Of a stretch of 64,000 nucleotides of DNA, positions 49,099-58,381 are shown one piece after another. Every line of letters starts with the position of its first letter. The first letter of the stretch is position 1. The notes below the pieces were generated by a model that saw only the letters and a list, made by a program, of their open reading frames with translations, made no database searches and was not told the origin of the DNA. Both the position numbers and the translations under genes were made by a program. Source of the stretch: a virus; the IMG/VR virus record IMGVR_UViG_3300008108_000057, positions 1 to 64,000 of that record, one strand, 5' to 3'.

Positions 49099-51774
49099 AT
49101 GGCTAATACAGTTACTTTATTGAGCTATGCCAATACTTTTGGCGATTGGGTAGTTACTACAAATAAACTCATACAAGAAAATAATGATCTTGCTGCGAAC
49201 AATTATGTAAAATCAACAGGAACTTTATTTCTTAGTTCTCCCACTCTTGGTCTCCAAGTAGCAAACAATGCTGTTGTTCAAGGACAACTTCAAGTTTCTG
49301 GTATTGGTTCATCTGCCTATATTCAAAAAAATATTCAGGTTGATGGTTCAATCATAGGAGCATCAAACAATTACTTTATTGCAAATGATGCTAACACAAT
49401 ACTTAATATTACTCAGTCTGGTTCAGGACTTGTATTAAGAATTAATCCTCAACCAGGAGGAATGGGTACAGCAGGTGCAAACTCAACTGTAATTGATGGC
49501 AACGGTAACGTGTATATTGGTTCAGCATTTGCAGGACCATTCAAACTAAATGTTGCTAATGGTAATGTTAATTTCTCGAATAATCTAATAGTTGGTCGTA
49601 CTGTTAATTCGCCTATAATAGTAGGAGCAAATAATGTTATTGGTGATGTAGTATCAGGAAATACTAGAGTAATATCTCCTGTCGTTATAGGTACCACATC
49701 TGTCACAAGTAATTTTATTACAGCAAACACGCAGATTAATACACCTACGGTTGTAGCTTCAAGTAATGTTATTAGTAGTATAATATCAGCAAATACTAGA
49801 GTAATATCTCCTGTCGTTATAGGTACCACATCTGTCACTAGTAATTTAATTACAGCAAATGTATTAGCAACGACACCAGAATTAATAGTAACATCAAAGA
49901 TAGATGCAAACCAAGCATTTATATATGCTGATAGAACTGTTTCGAATACTGTAGTAGTTCAAGGAACTTTCTTCATTAATGGTGATACTGCATATAACTC
50001 ACCTACCTTTACAATTAATTCCGCAGAAATTATTGCTTCAAATGGAAGCTTTATTAATGCTAGAGGACCATTATCAAATGCTGAAATAAAATGGAATGAG
50101 ATTAATGATTGGTGGGAGCTTAAAGATGTAAATAATCCTATTAGCTATTCTAAAATACTAACAGCAAACTTAATTAGTGATTCCACCGTATTACCAAGTT
50201 CTAATAATATTGCAAGTTCTGTAACAGTAAATTACTTACAGAATGTGTCAAACACACAAAATGTTTGGATCAATAATACTAATACCTTTGCTTCTATGGG
50301 TGCATTTACTGCTAACCAAGCATGGGTAGGTGCTAATACTGCTAATGGTAACATAATAGCATTGCAGTCACAAATGTTTACTGTAAATGCTAATGTTACT
50401 GCTACCAATAGCCTAACTCAAGCAGCATTTAATAGAGCAAACAATGGTGTTTTCAATGGAACGACTGGTGCTGCTACTGGTTCTGTTGGAGTTATTTCAT
50501 TCAGCAGTAATAATGGTGTTACAATATACGGTTCATCAAACGTACTTAATATTAGCACATCACAAGATTTAAGAAGTACAGCAAGCCCAACATTCGATAG
50601 TTTAACTTTAACCAATCCACTTGCGATTTCACAAGGTGGTACTGGATCAACATCAGCAGCATCAGCACTTACTGCACTTCTTCCGACAGGAACAACTGCT
50701 GGATATATTCTGACTACTGGTGGTCCAGGAAGTTTCTATTGGGCAGCAGGTGGCGGAGGTGGTGGAGGTGGAACCACTCCAGGAACAACGATTAGCTCCT
50801 CTCGTCTATCATATATTGCAAATGGTGTAACCTCAGCATACACGACACCAACGTATATACCGGGAGCGGCTCAATTAAGAGTGTATTTTGATGGTGTTAG
50901 ACAGTTTGCCGCAGGCTATACAGAAACAAGTAACACTAGCGTTACGTTTACAACTCCTGTAACAAGTGGAATTAATATTCTTTTTGAAGTTGATGGATAT
51001 ATCAATAACCCATATTATGCGAACAATATTGCATACACAATTAATTCAGATATCTCACCGACAGCGAATAGTATTCAATTAGCCATTGATGGATTAACAT
51101 CTAAACTAACAACTTATTATGCTAACACGAATGGTGGAACTCAAACATTCACTAATGTTGTACTTGCACCAACACCTACAATTAATAGTCCTTCTGGTAA
51201 TACACAAATAGCTACAACTGCATTTGTCAATAATAAAGCAAACTCAGGTGTAACATTTACTGCAAGCATTACTGGTTCTGCTGGCTCTGTTGCTAATACA
51301 GGTATTGTAGGATTAATTACAAATGCACAATTAGCAGGACCCATCGGTATGACAGTAACCGATGACACATCAAGTTCAAGCACCAGTTATATTACATTTA
51401 CTCAACAAACTTCTGGTACAAGTTTCAGTTCTAATGTTTCAAGCACCAAATTGACGTTTGTTCCATCAACTGGAACATTGTCTGCTACTATAATGACAGC
51501 AACATCAGATAAAAATCTGAAAGAAAATATTGTAGGAATTTCTGATGCGTTGAATACTGTCATGCGATTGAAAGGTGTTGAGTATAACTGGAAAGATACT
51601 GGAGAAAAAGGTATGGGTCTAGTTGCTCAAGAGGTTGAAGAAATTCTTCCTTATCTTGTTTCAGAAAACGAAAATGGAAAATCAGTCATGTATCAAAATA
51701 TGATTGGATTGTTAGTTGAAGCTATCAAAGAATTAAAGCAAGAAATAAACACACTCAAAGGTGATAATAAATGA
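49099..51774 (+). CDS. Tail fibre protein with C-terminal S74 chaperone domain
   Basis: 891 aa. N-terminal ANTFGDWVVTTNKLIQENN is an attachment module common in T4-like aquatic fibres. The middle has beta repeats, including a 44-residue unit occurring twice (ANTRVISPVVIGTTSVTSN), then Ala/Asn repeats, a Gly run (GGGGGGGG) and a SRLSYIANGVTSAYTTP domain. The C-terminus (SDKNLKENIVGISDAL, KGMGLVAQEVEEILP) is the S74 intramolecular chaperone, which assembles the trimer and then cuts itself off at the Ser of the SDKNLK start. The stop overlaps the next start (ATGA). Confidence 0.85.
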   Translation: MANTVTLLSYANTFGDWVVTTNKLIQENNDLAANNYVKSTGTLFLSSPTLGLQVANNAVVQGQLQVSGIGSSAYIQKNIQVDGSIIGASNNYFIANDANTILNITQSGSGLVLRINPQPGGMGTAGANSTVIDGNGNVYIGSAFAGPFKLNVANGNVNFSNNLIVGRTVNSPIIVGANNVIGDVVSGNTRVISPVVIGTTSVTSNFITANTQINTPTVVASSNVISSIISANTRVISPVVIGTTSVTSNLITANVLATTPELIVTSKIDANQAFIYADRTVSNTVVVQGTFFINGDTAYNSPTFTINSAEIIASNGSFINARGPLSNAEIKWNEINDWWELKDVNNPISYSKILTANLISDSTVLPSSNNIASSVTVNYLQNVSNTQNVWINNTNTFASMGAFTANQAWVGANTANGNIIALQSQMFTVNANVTATNSLTQAAFNRANNGVFNGTTGAATGSVGVISFSSNNGVTIYGSSNVLNISTSQDLRSTASPTFDSLTLTNPLAISQGGTGSTSAASALTALLPTGTTAGYILTTGGPGSFYWAAGGGGGGGGTTPGTTISSSRLSYIANGVTSAYTTPTYIPGAAQLRVYFDGVRQFAAGYTETSNTSVTFTTPVTSGINILFEVDGYINNPYYANNIAYTINSDISPTANSIQLAIDGLTSKLTTYYANTNGGTQTFTNVVLAPTPTINSPSGNTQIATTAFVNNKANSGVTFTASITGSAGSVANTGIVGLITNAQLAGPIGMTVTDDTSSSSTSYITFTQQTSGTSFSSNVSSTKLTFVPSTGTLSATIMTATSDKNLKENIVGISDALNTVMRLKGVEYNWKDTGEKGMGLVAQEVEEILPYLVSENENGKSVMYQNMIGLLVEAIKELKQEINTLKGDNK
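49659..49838 (+). repeat. Two copies of a perfect 48-bp direct repeat in a fibre gene
   Basis: The 48 bases at 49659-49706 and 49791-49838 are identical, 132 bases apart, encoding the repeated NTRVISPVVIGTTSV segment. Identity at DNA level suggests recent duplication and a site for recombination. Confidence 0.8.
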
Positions 51775-52790
51775 CAACGAAAGTAACAAGTTTAGTATTA
51801 GCTAATACTGCCGTTACACCTGGAACTTATGGTAGTACAACACAAATTCCTACATTTGCTGTAGACGGTCAAGGTAGAATTACTTCAGCAGCAAATGCTG
51901 CTATATTATTTGGTACTATGGCAACTCAAAATTCAAGTAATGTCAATATTACTGGTGGTTCGGTAACTGGTATTACTGATCTTGCTGTTGCGGATGGTGG
52001 TACTGGAGCATCTGACGCTGCAACAGCTAGAACTAATTTGGGTCTAGGTACTGTTGCGGTTGAAAATACTGTTCCTGTAGCCAAAGGTGGTACTGGTGCT
52101 ACTGATGCTGGAACAGCTAGAACTAATTTGGGTCTAGGTAGCGTTGCAGTTGAGAACACTGTTCCTGTAGCCAAAGGTGGTACAGGAGCTACTGATGCTG
52201 GAGGTGCGAGAAGCAACTTAGGCTTGGGTACTATGAGTACTCAAAATAGTACAGGAGTAAGTATCACAGGAGGTGCAATAGCATCACTTAGTACTTTTTC
52301 AACCAGTGGTTTCTCTGATGCAAACTTGTATGGATCGGTTTCGATATATGGTGGAACAACAGGAGAATATGAAACATTTGCGTCAACTACAAGTATGTTT
52401 TCTAGTAGTCCAGCGGCAGATGTGGATTTAGGTTCATACATACTCTCTAGTTCCTTTTCTTATACAGTGTTGAGAATCAAAACTCAGGGAATATATATTC
52501 CAAATGCTTTTAATCCGGTCAATCCACTCCCATCAAGACTTTATAAAGACTTTTCTGTTGGAATATGGTATAATCAAAGTACAGGTGTTTATACAGTAGA
52601 TTTTGGTACAAACCTAGTTGCTTTTAATAGCGATGGCACCAACTTTGCTGCGGGCGCCTGGAATTCTGGTAGAGCCGCTATAGTAGGTGCTGGAACAACT
52701 TCTCTTGTGTATAGATTTACAAATAGAGCATCACCAGCAGCAGATTCGTCAACTTATTTCTATACTTTATTCGAGATAACAAAATGGTAA
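51771..52790 (+). CDS. Tail fibre protein with GGTGATDA repeats
   Basis: 339 aa. N-terminal SLVLANTAVTPGTYGSTTQI is an attachment module shared with the protein at 53080. Three 30-residue repeats follow, each with GGTGA(T/S)DA and ARTNLGLG, like the repeats of lambda Stf and other fibre proteins. The C-terminal half (DFSVGIWYNQSTGVYTVDFG and NRASPAADSSTYFY) is a unique beta domain, probably the receptor-binding part, with a paralogue two genes on. The stop overlaps a small gene by 7 bases. Confidence 0.75.
   Translation: MTTKVTSLVLANTAVTPGTYGSTTQIPTFAVDGQGRITSAANAAILFGTMATQNSSNVNITGGSVTGITDLAVADGGTGASDAATARTNLGLGTVAVENTVPVAKGGTGATDAGTARTNLGLGSVAVENTVPVAKGGTGATDAGGARSNLGLGTMSTQNSTGVSITGGAIASLSTFSTSGFSDANLYGSVSIYGGTTGEYETFASTTSMFSSSPAADVDLGSYILSSSFSYTVLRIKTQGIYIPNAFNPVNPLPSRLYKDFSVGIWYNQSTGVYTVDFGTNLVAFNSDGTNFAAGAWNSGRAAIVGAGTTSLVYRFTNRASPAADSSTYFYTLFEITKW
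51993..52229 (+). repeat. 90-bp tandem repeat in a tail fibre gene
   Basis: Units begin at about 51993, 52083 and 52173, each encoding GGTGxxDAxxAR(T/S)NLGLG and, in the first two, a VENTVPVAK linker. The third is truncated. The second and first are near-identical in DNA. Confidence 0.75.
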
Positions 52791-53071
52791 ATAACAATAT
52801 TTTACAAGCAAACGGTATGTCAATATATCAGCATACCTATAAAAATTATCAATTACATATACTTGTTGATCATAACAGTAAATCAGTTCAGGTACAAATT
52901 ATAAATCCTCAGAACTCTGGCCATTGTGTGTTAAACAAGGTTGATATTGATGAACAAGTTGACTTAAATGATCAAGCATCTGCGATTGCAGCTATTGTAT
53001 CATGGAGTGAACTTGATGATAAAATTTTTAGGGCACAAAAAATCTTTGAAGATTGTCCTGTAGAAGAATAA
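52784..53071 (+). CDS. Small hypothetical protein between two fibre paralogues, 95 aa
   Basis: It starts 7 bases inside the end of the fibre gene. The sequence (HTYKNYQLHILVDHNSKSVQ, VNLNDQASAIA-like DLNDQASAIAAIVSW) is soluble alpha/beta with no known motif. Its position between two related fibre genes suggests a fibre assembly chaperone or a module that swaps with them, but this is only context. Confidence 0.55.
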   Translation: MVNNNILQANGMSIYQHTYKNYQLHILVDHNSKSVQVQIINPQNSGHCVLNKVDIDEQVDLNDQASAIAAIVSWSELDDKIFRAQKIFEDCPVEE

Positions 53072-53079
53072 ATTAAAAA

Positions 53080-53805
53080 ATGATAACAAGAGTTAGAAGT
53101 TCTACGTTAGCTAATACTGCGGTTACAGTAGGATCTTATGGTGGTGCGTCACAAATTCCTTCGTTTACTGTAGATCAACAAGGTAGAATTACTTCAGCAA
53201 CAAATAATGCTGTAGGCACCGTGCAGATTTCTGGTGGTGGTACTGGTGCTACTGATGCGCCGACAGCTAGAACCAATTTAGGCTTAGGTACTATAAGTAC
53301 CCAATCAGCAGCTTCAGTGAATATTACAGGTGGTAACATATCTGGTCTTGCTACTTTTCAGCTTGGTACAACCGCTGCCGGAAAATTATATCAAGACATG
53401 TTTAATGCCAGTTTTACTGAGGCAACAGCAACTCAAGATATTGATATATGGCCGTATTTAATCAATAGTTCTGCATCATATAACTTTGTAAGAGTAAAAG
53501 TTCATGGAGCATATTGGCCTACTAGTAATCCAGTAACTCCAGCTCAATCAAGACTTTATAAAGAATGGCTAGTTGGAATATGGTACAACGATAGCACAGG
53601 TCTTTATACAGTAGAAGGTGGTTCATTAACAGCTAGTTTCAATTCAGATGGTACTAACTTTCCTGCTGGTGTATTTAATGGAGGTAAAGCTTTTATAGCA
53701 GGTACTGGTACATCTTCTGTTGCAATTAGACTTGGAAATAGAACCTCACCAGCGGTAGGTTCGTTTGCTTATTTTAACGTTTTGCTAGAAGTGATGAGTT
53801 GGTAA
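53080..53805 (+). CDS. Tail fibre protein, paralogue of the 339-aa fibre
   Basis: 241 aa. N-terminus SSTLANTAVTVGSYGGASQI matches the fibre gene at 51771, but only one GGTGATDA repeat is present. The C-terminal domain is clearly related (LYKEWLVGIWYNDSTGLYTV, NSDGTNFPAGVFN, LGNRTSPA) yet diverged, with WPYLINSSASYNFVRVKVHG. Two such genes differing in repeat number and tip suggest alternative or hetero-oligomeric receptor-binding proteins. Confidence 0.75.
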   Translation: MITRVRSSTLANTAVTVGSYGGASQIPSFTVDQQGRITSATNNAVGTVQISGGGTGATDAPTARTNLGLGTISTQSAASVNITGGNISGLATFQLGTTAAGKLYQDMFNASFTEATATQDIDIWPYLINSSASYNFVRVKVHGAYWPTSNPVTPAQSRLYKEWLVGIWYNDSTGLYTVEGGSLTASFNSDGTNFPAGVFNGGKAFIAGTGTSSVAIRLGNRTSPAVGSFAYFNVLLEVMSW

Positions 53806-53840
53806 TTATATTTTATAAATTAAAAACATAGAGGAAAAAT

Positions 53841-54188
53841 ATGCCTGCAGGTTATCAAGATTTATTTCTAGAACAAGGTACAACATTTACTACGCAGATG
53901 ACTCTTGCTGATGATACTGGTGCACCTTATAATCTTACAGGCTTTACAGTAAGAAGTCAAGCAAGAAATTCTTATTATTCGTCAAATGTAGCAATTAATT
54001 TTACTGCAACTGTATATAGTGCAAACTCTGGTGTTATTCAATTGTCTGCAAACTCGGCAACAACGTCAAATGTTTCCACTATGCAAAAACTAGTATATGA
54101 TGTAATTATTACTGAAACATCAACAGGATCAGTTACTAGAGTTCTTGAAGGTCAAATATTTGTTTCACCATCTGTAACAAGAAACTAA
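53841..54188 (+). CDS. Small virion structural protein, 115 aa
   Basis: MPAGYQDLFLEQGTTFTTQM followed by YNLTGFTVRSQARNSYYSSN and VYDVIITETSTGSVTRVLEG, an immunoglobulin-like beta sandwich pattern I associate with structural proteins of aquatic T4-like phages. The AGAGGAAAAAT before the ATG is a good ribosome site. It begins a set of small structural genes (this and the next) ahead of the large YadA-like protein. Confidence 0.65.
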   Translation: MPAGYQDLFLEQGTTFTTQMTLADDTGAPYNLTGFTVRSQARNSYYSSNVAINFTATVYSANSGVIQLSANSATTSNVSTMQKLVYDVIITETSTGSVTRVLEGQIFVSPSVTRN

Positions 54189-54189
54189 A

Positions 54190-54453
54190 ATGCCAAATGT
54201 AATTGTTAATCCCGTACAGCAGATTAGTGTTAGAGTTAATCAAGGAAACCAGCAAACGGTTTACAGCACGGCATCATTTGTTGGGGCGAGTGATGCTGCG
54301 GCTCAAGCGAATACCGCTTTAGCATTAGCTCAAGCAGCCTATAACACAGCAAATACTAAAGTAAGTAAGTCTGGTGATACAATGACAGGTAATCTCGTAT
54401 TTGCTAATTCAGCCACAATTAGTGCAGTTATTGACGGTGGCATATTTACATAA
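54190..54453 (+). CDS. Small fibre-associated protein, 87 aa
   Basis: The N-terminal half is beta-like (PVQQISVRVNQGNQQTVYST), the second half contains the Ala/Asn heptad pattern of the fibres (AQANTALALAQAAYNTANTK) and SGDTMTGNLVF, the marker that precedes fibre shaft repeats. It ends VIDGGIFT, close to the DGGSF ends of the next two proteins. Probably a connector or short fibre. Confidence 0.6.
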   Translation: MPNVIVNPVQQISVRVNQGNQQTVYSTASFVGASDAAAQANTALALAQAAYNTANTKVSKSGDTMTGNLVFANSATISAVIDGGIFT

Positions 54454-54456
54454 ATA
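54449..54456 (+). promoter_or_regulatory. Late-promoter-like CATAAATA
   Basis: One change from the late consensus, overlapping the preceding stop and 27 bases before the ATG at 54484, which has its own AAGGA. Confidence 0.5.
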
Positions 54457-54483
54457 AAAAGATAACAATAATAAGGACGTAAC

Positions 54484-56658
54484 ATGGCCTCTAATACCGA
54501 AATTCTCATTAAACGCTCGTTCTCTACGGCATCTCCGGCGAACTTGGCGGCAGGTGAATTAGCCTATTCTTACACCTCTAATAATCTGTTTATCGGTACG
54601 GCAGATGGTACAAATGCATTACAGATTGGTGGATTTAAAAATTTCACTAATATCACTCCCGGAGAATACGGTTCCACCACAGCAATTCCAGTCCTGCGTA
54701 TCTCGGCAAATGGTTTAGTTACCAATGTAACTACCTCTGCAATTGCAAGTACGCTTAATATTTCTGGTGATACTGGAACTGATGGAATTAATCTACTTAC
54801 AGAAACTCTTGCCTTTGCTGGAGGAGACGGTTTAACATCAGCAGTCACAGCAAATACAGTAACGTTTAATGTAGATAATACTGTTTTCCGTGCAAATACT
54901 CCTATTGTTACACAGTACATTGATTCTAGCGTTCAAATCGCAGGGAACTTAACAGTTCTTGGCACAGAAACCGTCATCAATGTTGATACTATTAAAGTTG
55001 ATGACCCATTAATTCAACTTGCTGCAAACAATACTTCTGACGTAGTTGATATTGGTTTTATTGGTCACTACTATGATGGGGTACAGAGACATACTGGTTT
55101 CTATCGTCATGCACAAGACAAACAATACTATCTGTTCAATAACTATACGACAGAACCAACATCAAACGTTATTACGCCGTTCTCTGATAGCTTTGTACTA
55201 GCAACATTAAGAGCAAACTTAACTGCAAATACGTCTAACGTACTAAATGTTCTAACACTTCAGTCCGGCTCTCAGTTGTATGCAAATGGTTCTTCATATT
55301 TTGCAAATGCTCCATATTTCGATGCGGGAGCAATATTAGATGATAACCTAGTTATCAACTCAGCGAAGCGTTTACGACTAAAGAATAACGATAACTCCGC
55401 AATAGTTGATATTTACAACGATGGTGGTGCTAATACAAATCTTCTATATGTCAATAGTGATATAGAAACATCAAGAAATCTATATGTCGCCAATCGTATC
55501 TACGGCAATCTAAGTAATAACACTCTCTACTTAGTACCAAGTGCCAACTATGCACCCGAAGTAAACGATCAATACATTATTGTTGATCCAACAGCACCAA
55601 ATCACATACACCTTCGTGCTGGTGGTGCAATAGATTCTTCTAATGCTGAATTGTTCTTAGGTGGTGAAAATACTAATGTTCAAGTGAGTGATAATGCCAA
55701 AGAAACATATATTACTGCAAATTCTCATTATTGGACATTTAGCAATGATGCTAAACTAATATTACCTAACGGTGGTGAAATTTATGGTGTTACTGGAACT
55801 ATATTTGTTGACTCCATACAAACAACATTTAGTGGTAATACAACTGCTAACGGTACTGTAACAGTTGGTACGAATCTTTTTGTACCTAATTTACCAAATA
55901 GTGCAACAGCAAATCTAGTTTACTATGATGCTGCAAATGGAAGATTTAGCTATGCAAGCGATAATGCACTAACCCCAACATCGATTGCTAATGGTGCATT
56001 CTCACTATCAATTCAAAGTACAGATGGATTATTAGTACATAATGGTGCAGGGTTACAGTTAGCTAATGGTGCAATCATCAAAGATACTGCGGGTGACGCA
56101 GTTGCCTTTGGACAGAATGCTGGTACAATAACTCAAGGATTACAAGCAGTTGCAATTGGTGATTCTGCTGGTTATAATAATCAAGGTGCATATGGTGTTG
56201 CAATTGGTTATGGTGCTGGTAACGTTAATCAAGGTCAAACTGCTGTTGCTATTGGTATCAATGCCGGTATAACCAATCAAGGTGCTTATGGTATTGCGAT
56301 TGGTAATTCTTCTGGTGGGGGACAAGGACAATACGCTATTGCATTAGGTTATGATAGTGGAGGACAACAAGGTGCATCTTCTATTGCTATCGGTGAACAA
56401 GCTGCTAAAGGTAATACAAGTGCAGCCGGAATCAATTCTATCTCAATAGGTAAATTTGCTGGCTTTGAAACTGCTGCTGCTGGTAGTATTATTTTGAATG
56501 CTTCTGGATCAAATCTAAGTTCTACAGTAGCAGGATTCTTTGTTAATCCAGTTCGTTATACAGAAACACAAGATGCTACTTATGATGGACTTGCATTCTA
56601 TAATTCAAATACAAAAGAGATTCGTTACTCATATGTTCTCGATGGAGGCAGCTTCTAA
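54484..56658 (+). CDS. Adhesin-like virion protein with YadA-type head repeats
   Basis: 724 aa. N-terminus EILIKRSFSTASPANLAAGE, LAYSYTSNNLFIGT is a conserved attachment module in aquatic T4-like structural proteins. At about residues 540-660 there are at least six repeats of the kind AVAIGDSAGYNNQGAYGVAI, each with AIG or ALG, the left-handed beta-roll of trimeric autotransporter adhesin heads (YadA). Such heads bind host surfaces, so this may be a secondary adhesion fibre. It ends in DGGSF. A CATAAATA promoter-like element precedes it. Confidence 0.75.
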   Translation: MASNTEILIKRSFSTASPANLAAGELAYSYTSNNLFIGTADGTNALQIGGFKNFTNITPGEYGSTTAIPVLRISANGLVTNVTTSAIASTLNISGDTGTDGINLLTETLAFAGGDGLTSAVTANTVTFNVDNTVFRANTPIVTQYIDSSVQIAGNLTVLGTETVINVDTIKVDDPLIQLAANNTSDVVDIGFIGHYYDGVQRHTGFYRHAQDKQYYLFNNYTTEPTSNVITPFSDSFVLATLRANLTANTSNVLNVLTLQSGSQLYANGSSYFANAPYFDAGAILDDNLVINSAKRLRLKNNDNSAIVDIYNDGGANTNLLYVNSDIETSRNLYVANRIYGNLSNNTLYLVPSANYAPEVNDQYIIVDPTAPNHIHLRAGGAIDSSNAELFLGGENTNVQVSDNAKETYITANSHYWTFSNDAKLILPNGGEIYGVTGTIFVDSIQTTFSGNTTANGTVTVGTNLFVPNLPNSATANLVYYDAANGRFSYASDNALTPTSIANGAFSLSIQSTDGLLVHNGAGLQLANGAIIKDTAGDAVAFGQNAGTITQGLQAVAIGDSAGYNNQGAYGVAIGYGAGNVNQGQTAVAIGINAGITNQGAYGIAIGNSSGGGQGQYAIALGYDSGGQQGASSIAIGEQAAKGNTSAAGINSISIGKFAGFETAAAGSIILNASGSNLSSTVAGFFVNPVRYTETQDATYDGLAFYNSNTKEIRYSYVLDGGSF

Positions 56659-56661
56659 ATA
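56654..56661 (+). promoter_or_regulatory. Late-promoter-like TCTAAATA
   Basis: CTAAATA, the form reported for T4-like cyanophages, overlaps the stop of the YadA-like gene, 38 bases before the coiled-coil gene at 56700, which has a TAGGAG. Confidence 0.45.
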
Positions 56662-56699
56662 CAATGATTATATAATTTTCTAAATGATAGGAGTTTGAA

Positions 56700-57278
56700 A
56701 TGAGTCAGGAAAAGTATATTGAATATTATGTGGATGTAATGTCTAAGACCTTGCAAGATAGCATCGTCAAAAGCATTTCTCTACAGGCAAATTTAAAATT
56801 AACTGAAAATATTATTAAGGAGTTGCAAACAAAAGTTGAAGAATTAACTATTTCTGTTGAATCTTCAAAAAAAGAATTAGAAAATACAAAAGCAGATAAA
56901 AATGCTAATGATAACACTAAAATTCAGCAACTTCAAAATGCAAATAATGAATTAAATAATACGATTAATAATTTAAAAAATCAAATAACTGATCTTTCAA
57001 TTATTAAGTCTGAGTATGAAAATGTAAAGCATCAGTTACAACATATTGATACATTTACAAATGAATTGAATAAGACCCGTGAAGAATTGACAAGTGTGCA
57101 TGGAAAATATGGTTCTGAAATTAAAGAACTAAATGACCAAATTGACTATTTAAAATTAACTCCTGCCAAAAGAAAAAAAATTGATGAGGCTAAGGCCGCA
57201 CAAACAGTAGTTGTTAGTGCAGAATTGGAAGAATTAGTAGTATCGGACGAAATCATCAAGGACGGCGGAAGTTTTTAA
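56700..57278 (+). CDS. Coiled-coil structural protein, 192 aa
   Basis: Almost entirely heptad-rich: ENIIKELQTKVEELTISVES, NTIQQLQNANNELN-like segments through about residue 150, with high Lys/Glu/Asn. It ends IIKDGGSF, the same last five residues (DGGSF) as the preceding 724-aa protein. It is likely a fibre shaft or a linker for fibre assembly. The start follows a TAGGAG, and the next gene starts three bases after the stop. Confidence 0.65.
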   Translation: MSQEKYIEYYVDVMSKTLQDSIVKSISLQANLKLTENIIKELQTKVEELTISVESSKKELENTKADKNANDNTKIQQLQNANNELNNTINNLKNQITDLSIIKSEYENVKHQLQHIDTFTNELNKTREELTSVHGKYGSEIKELNDQIDYLKLTPAKRKKIDEAKAAQTVVVSAELEELVVSDEIIKDGGSF

Positions 57279-57281
57279 TAA

Positions 57282-58340
57282 ATGTCAAATACAACAATAC
57301 AGTTAAGAAAATCAGGACAAACAGGTAATACGCCAGCTAACCTAGCACATGGTGAGTTGGCGATTAACTATGCTGACGGTAAACTGTTCTATAAGAATGG
57401 TGTTGGTATTAAGTCAATTGAAAACCAAAAAACGTTTTCAACGATTAATGCTAACAACTCTCTTATCATTGCTACAACACCAACAGATATCTTAAATATT
57501 GTTCCAGGCAATAATGTTACGATATCAACAAATACAATTTCCAAGACAGTCACAATTAACTCTACTGCAACTGGTGGTGTAGAAGATACTGTTGCTAGAG
57601 AATTAGCACAAGGCGCATTTACTGCTGCAAATACCGCAGGGTCAAATACTGTATATCTACAAGCAGTTAACGATTCACAAAATACCAACATTACTGCGGT
57701 TAATACTTTTTCTAGCTCCGCATTTGATTCTGCAAATGCAGGAGTAAATCTAGCAACCGCTTCTTATGCTCAAGCCAATAATGCTTCAGGTAACACCGTA
57801 GCATTACAGGCACAGATGACAACAACTAACACTAACGTTACTAGTGTTAATACATTTGCACAGTCAGGATTTAACTCAGCAAATGCAGGAGTTACTCTAG
57901 CGGCAGCAGCATATAACCAAGCCAATACCGCATCAAGTAATACAGTATACTTACAATCAATCAATGATTTACAGAATACTAATATCACTTCTGTAAATAC
58001 TTTTACTGGTTCTGCATTTAACTCAGCAAACGCTGGAGTAGCATTAGCTACCTCCGCATATGGTAAAGCTAACGCTGAAGGTGAAATTAATAATACGCAG
58101 AATACTTGGATTGCAAATACTAATACTTTTGCACAAGCGGCATATAATTTTGCAAACACACGTTTCAGTTCATCTGGTGGTACAATTTCAGGCAACGTAA
58201 CAATTCAAAATGATTTGAGTGTTTTGGGTAATGTTAATTTTATCGGAAATGTTACTTCTGTAACTGTTACAGGTAACAGTGGTCAGTTTTTCGGTTATGC
58301 ATCAAATGGACTGCAAATCACGATGGTTATTCACAGATAA
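57282..58340 (+). pseudogene. Tail fibre gene, 5' part of a frameshifted gene
   Basis: 352 aa to the stop. N-terminus TIQLRKSGQTGNTPANLAHG, ELAINYADGKLFYKNG is an attachment module; then come Ala/Asn repeats of about 40 residues (NTNITSVNTFTGSAFNSANA, GVALATSAYGKAN). The frame ends just after GQFFGYASNGLQITMVIHR, while the conserved continuation GYSQINIQNINSGLDASSDL is in the next frame. One missing base in the CAAATC run near 58315 would restore a single 1104-residue protein. Either an assembly or base-calling error or a real mutation; product may be a truncated fibre. Confidence 0.7.
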
Positions 58341-58381
58341 ACATTCAAAATATTAATAGTGGACTTGATGCATCTAGTGAT

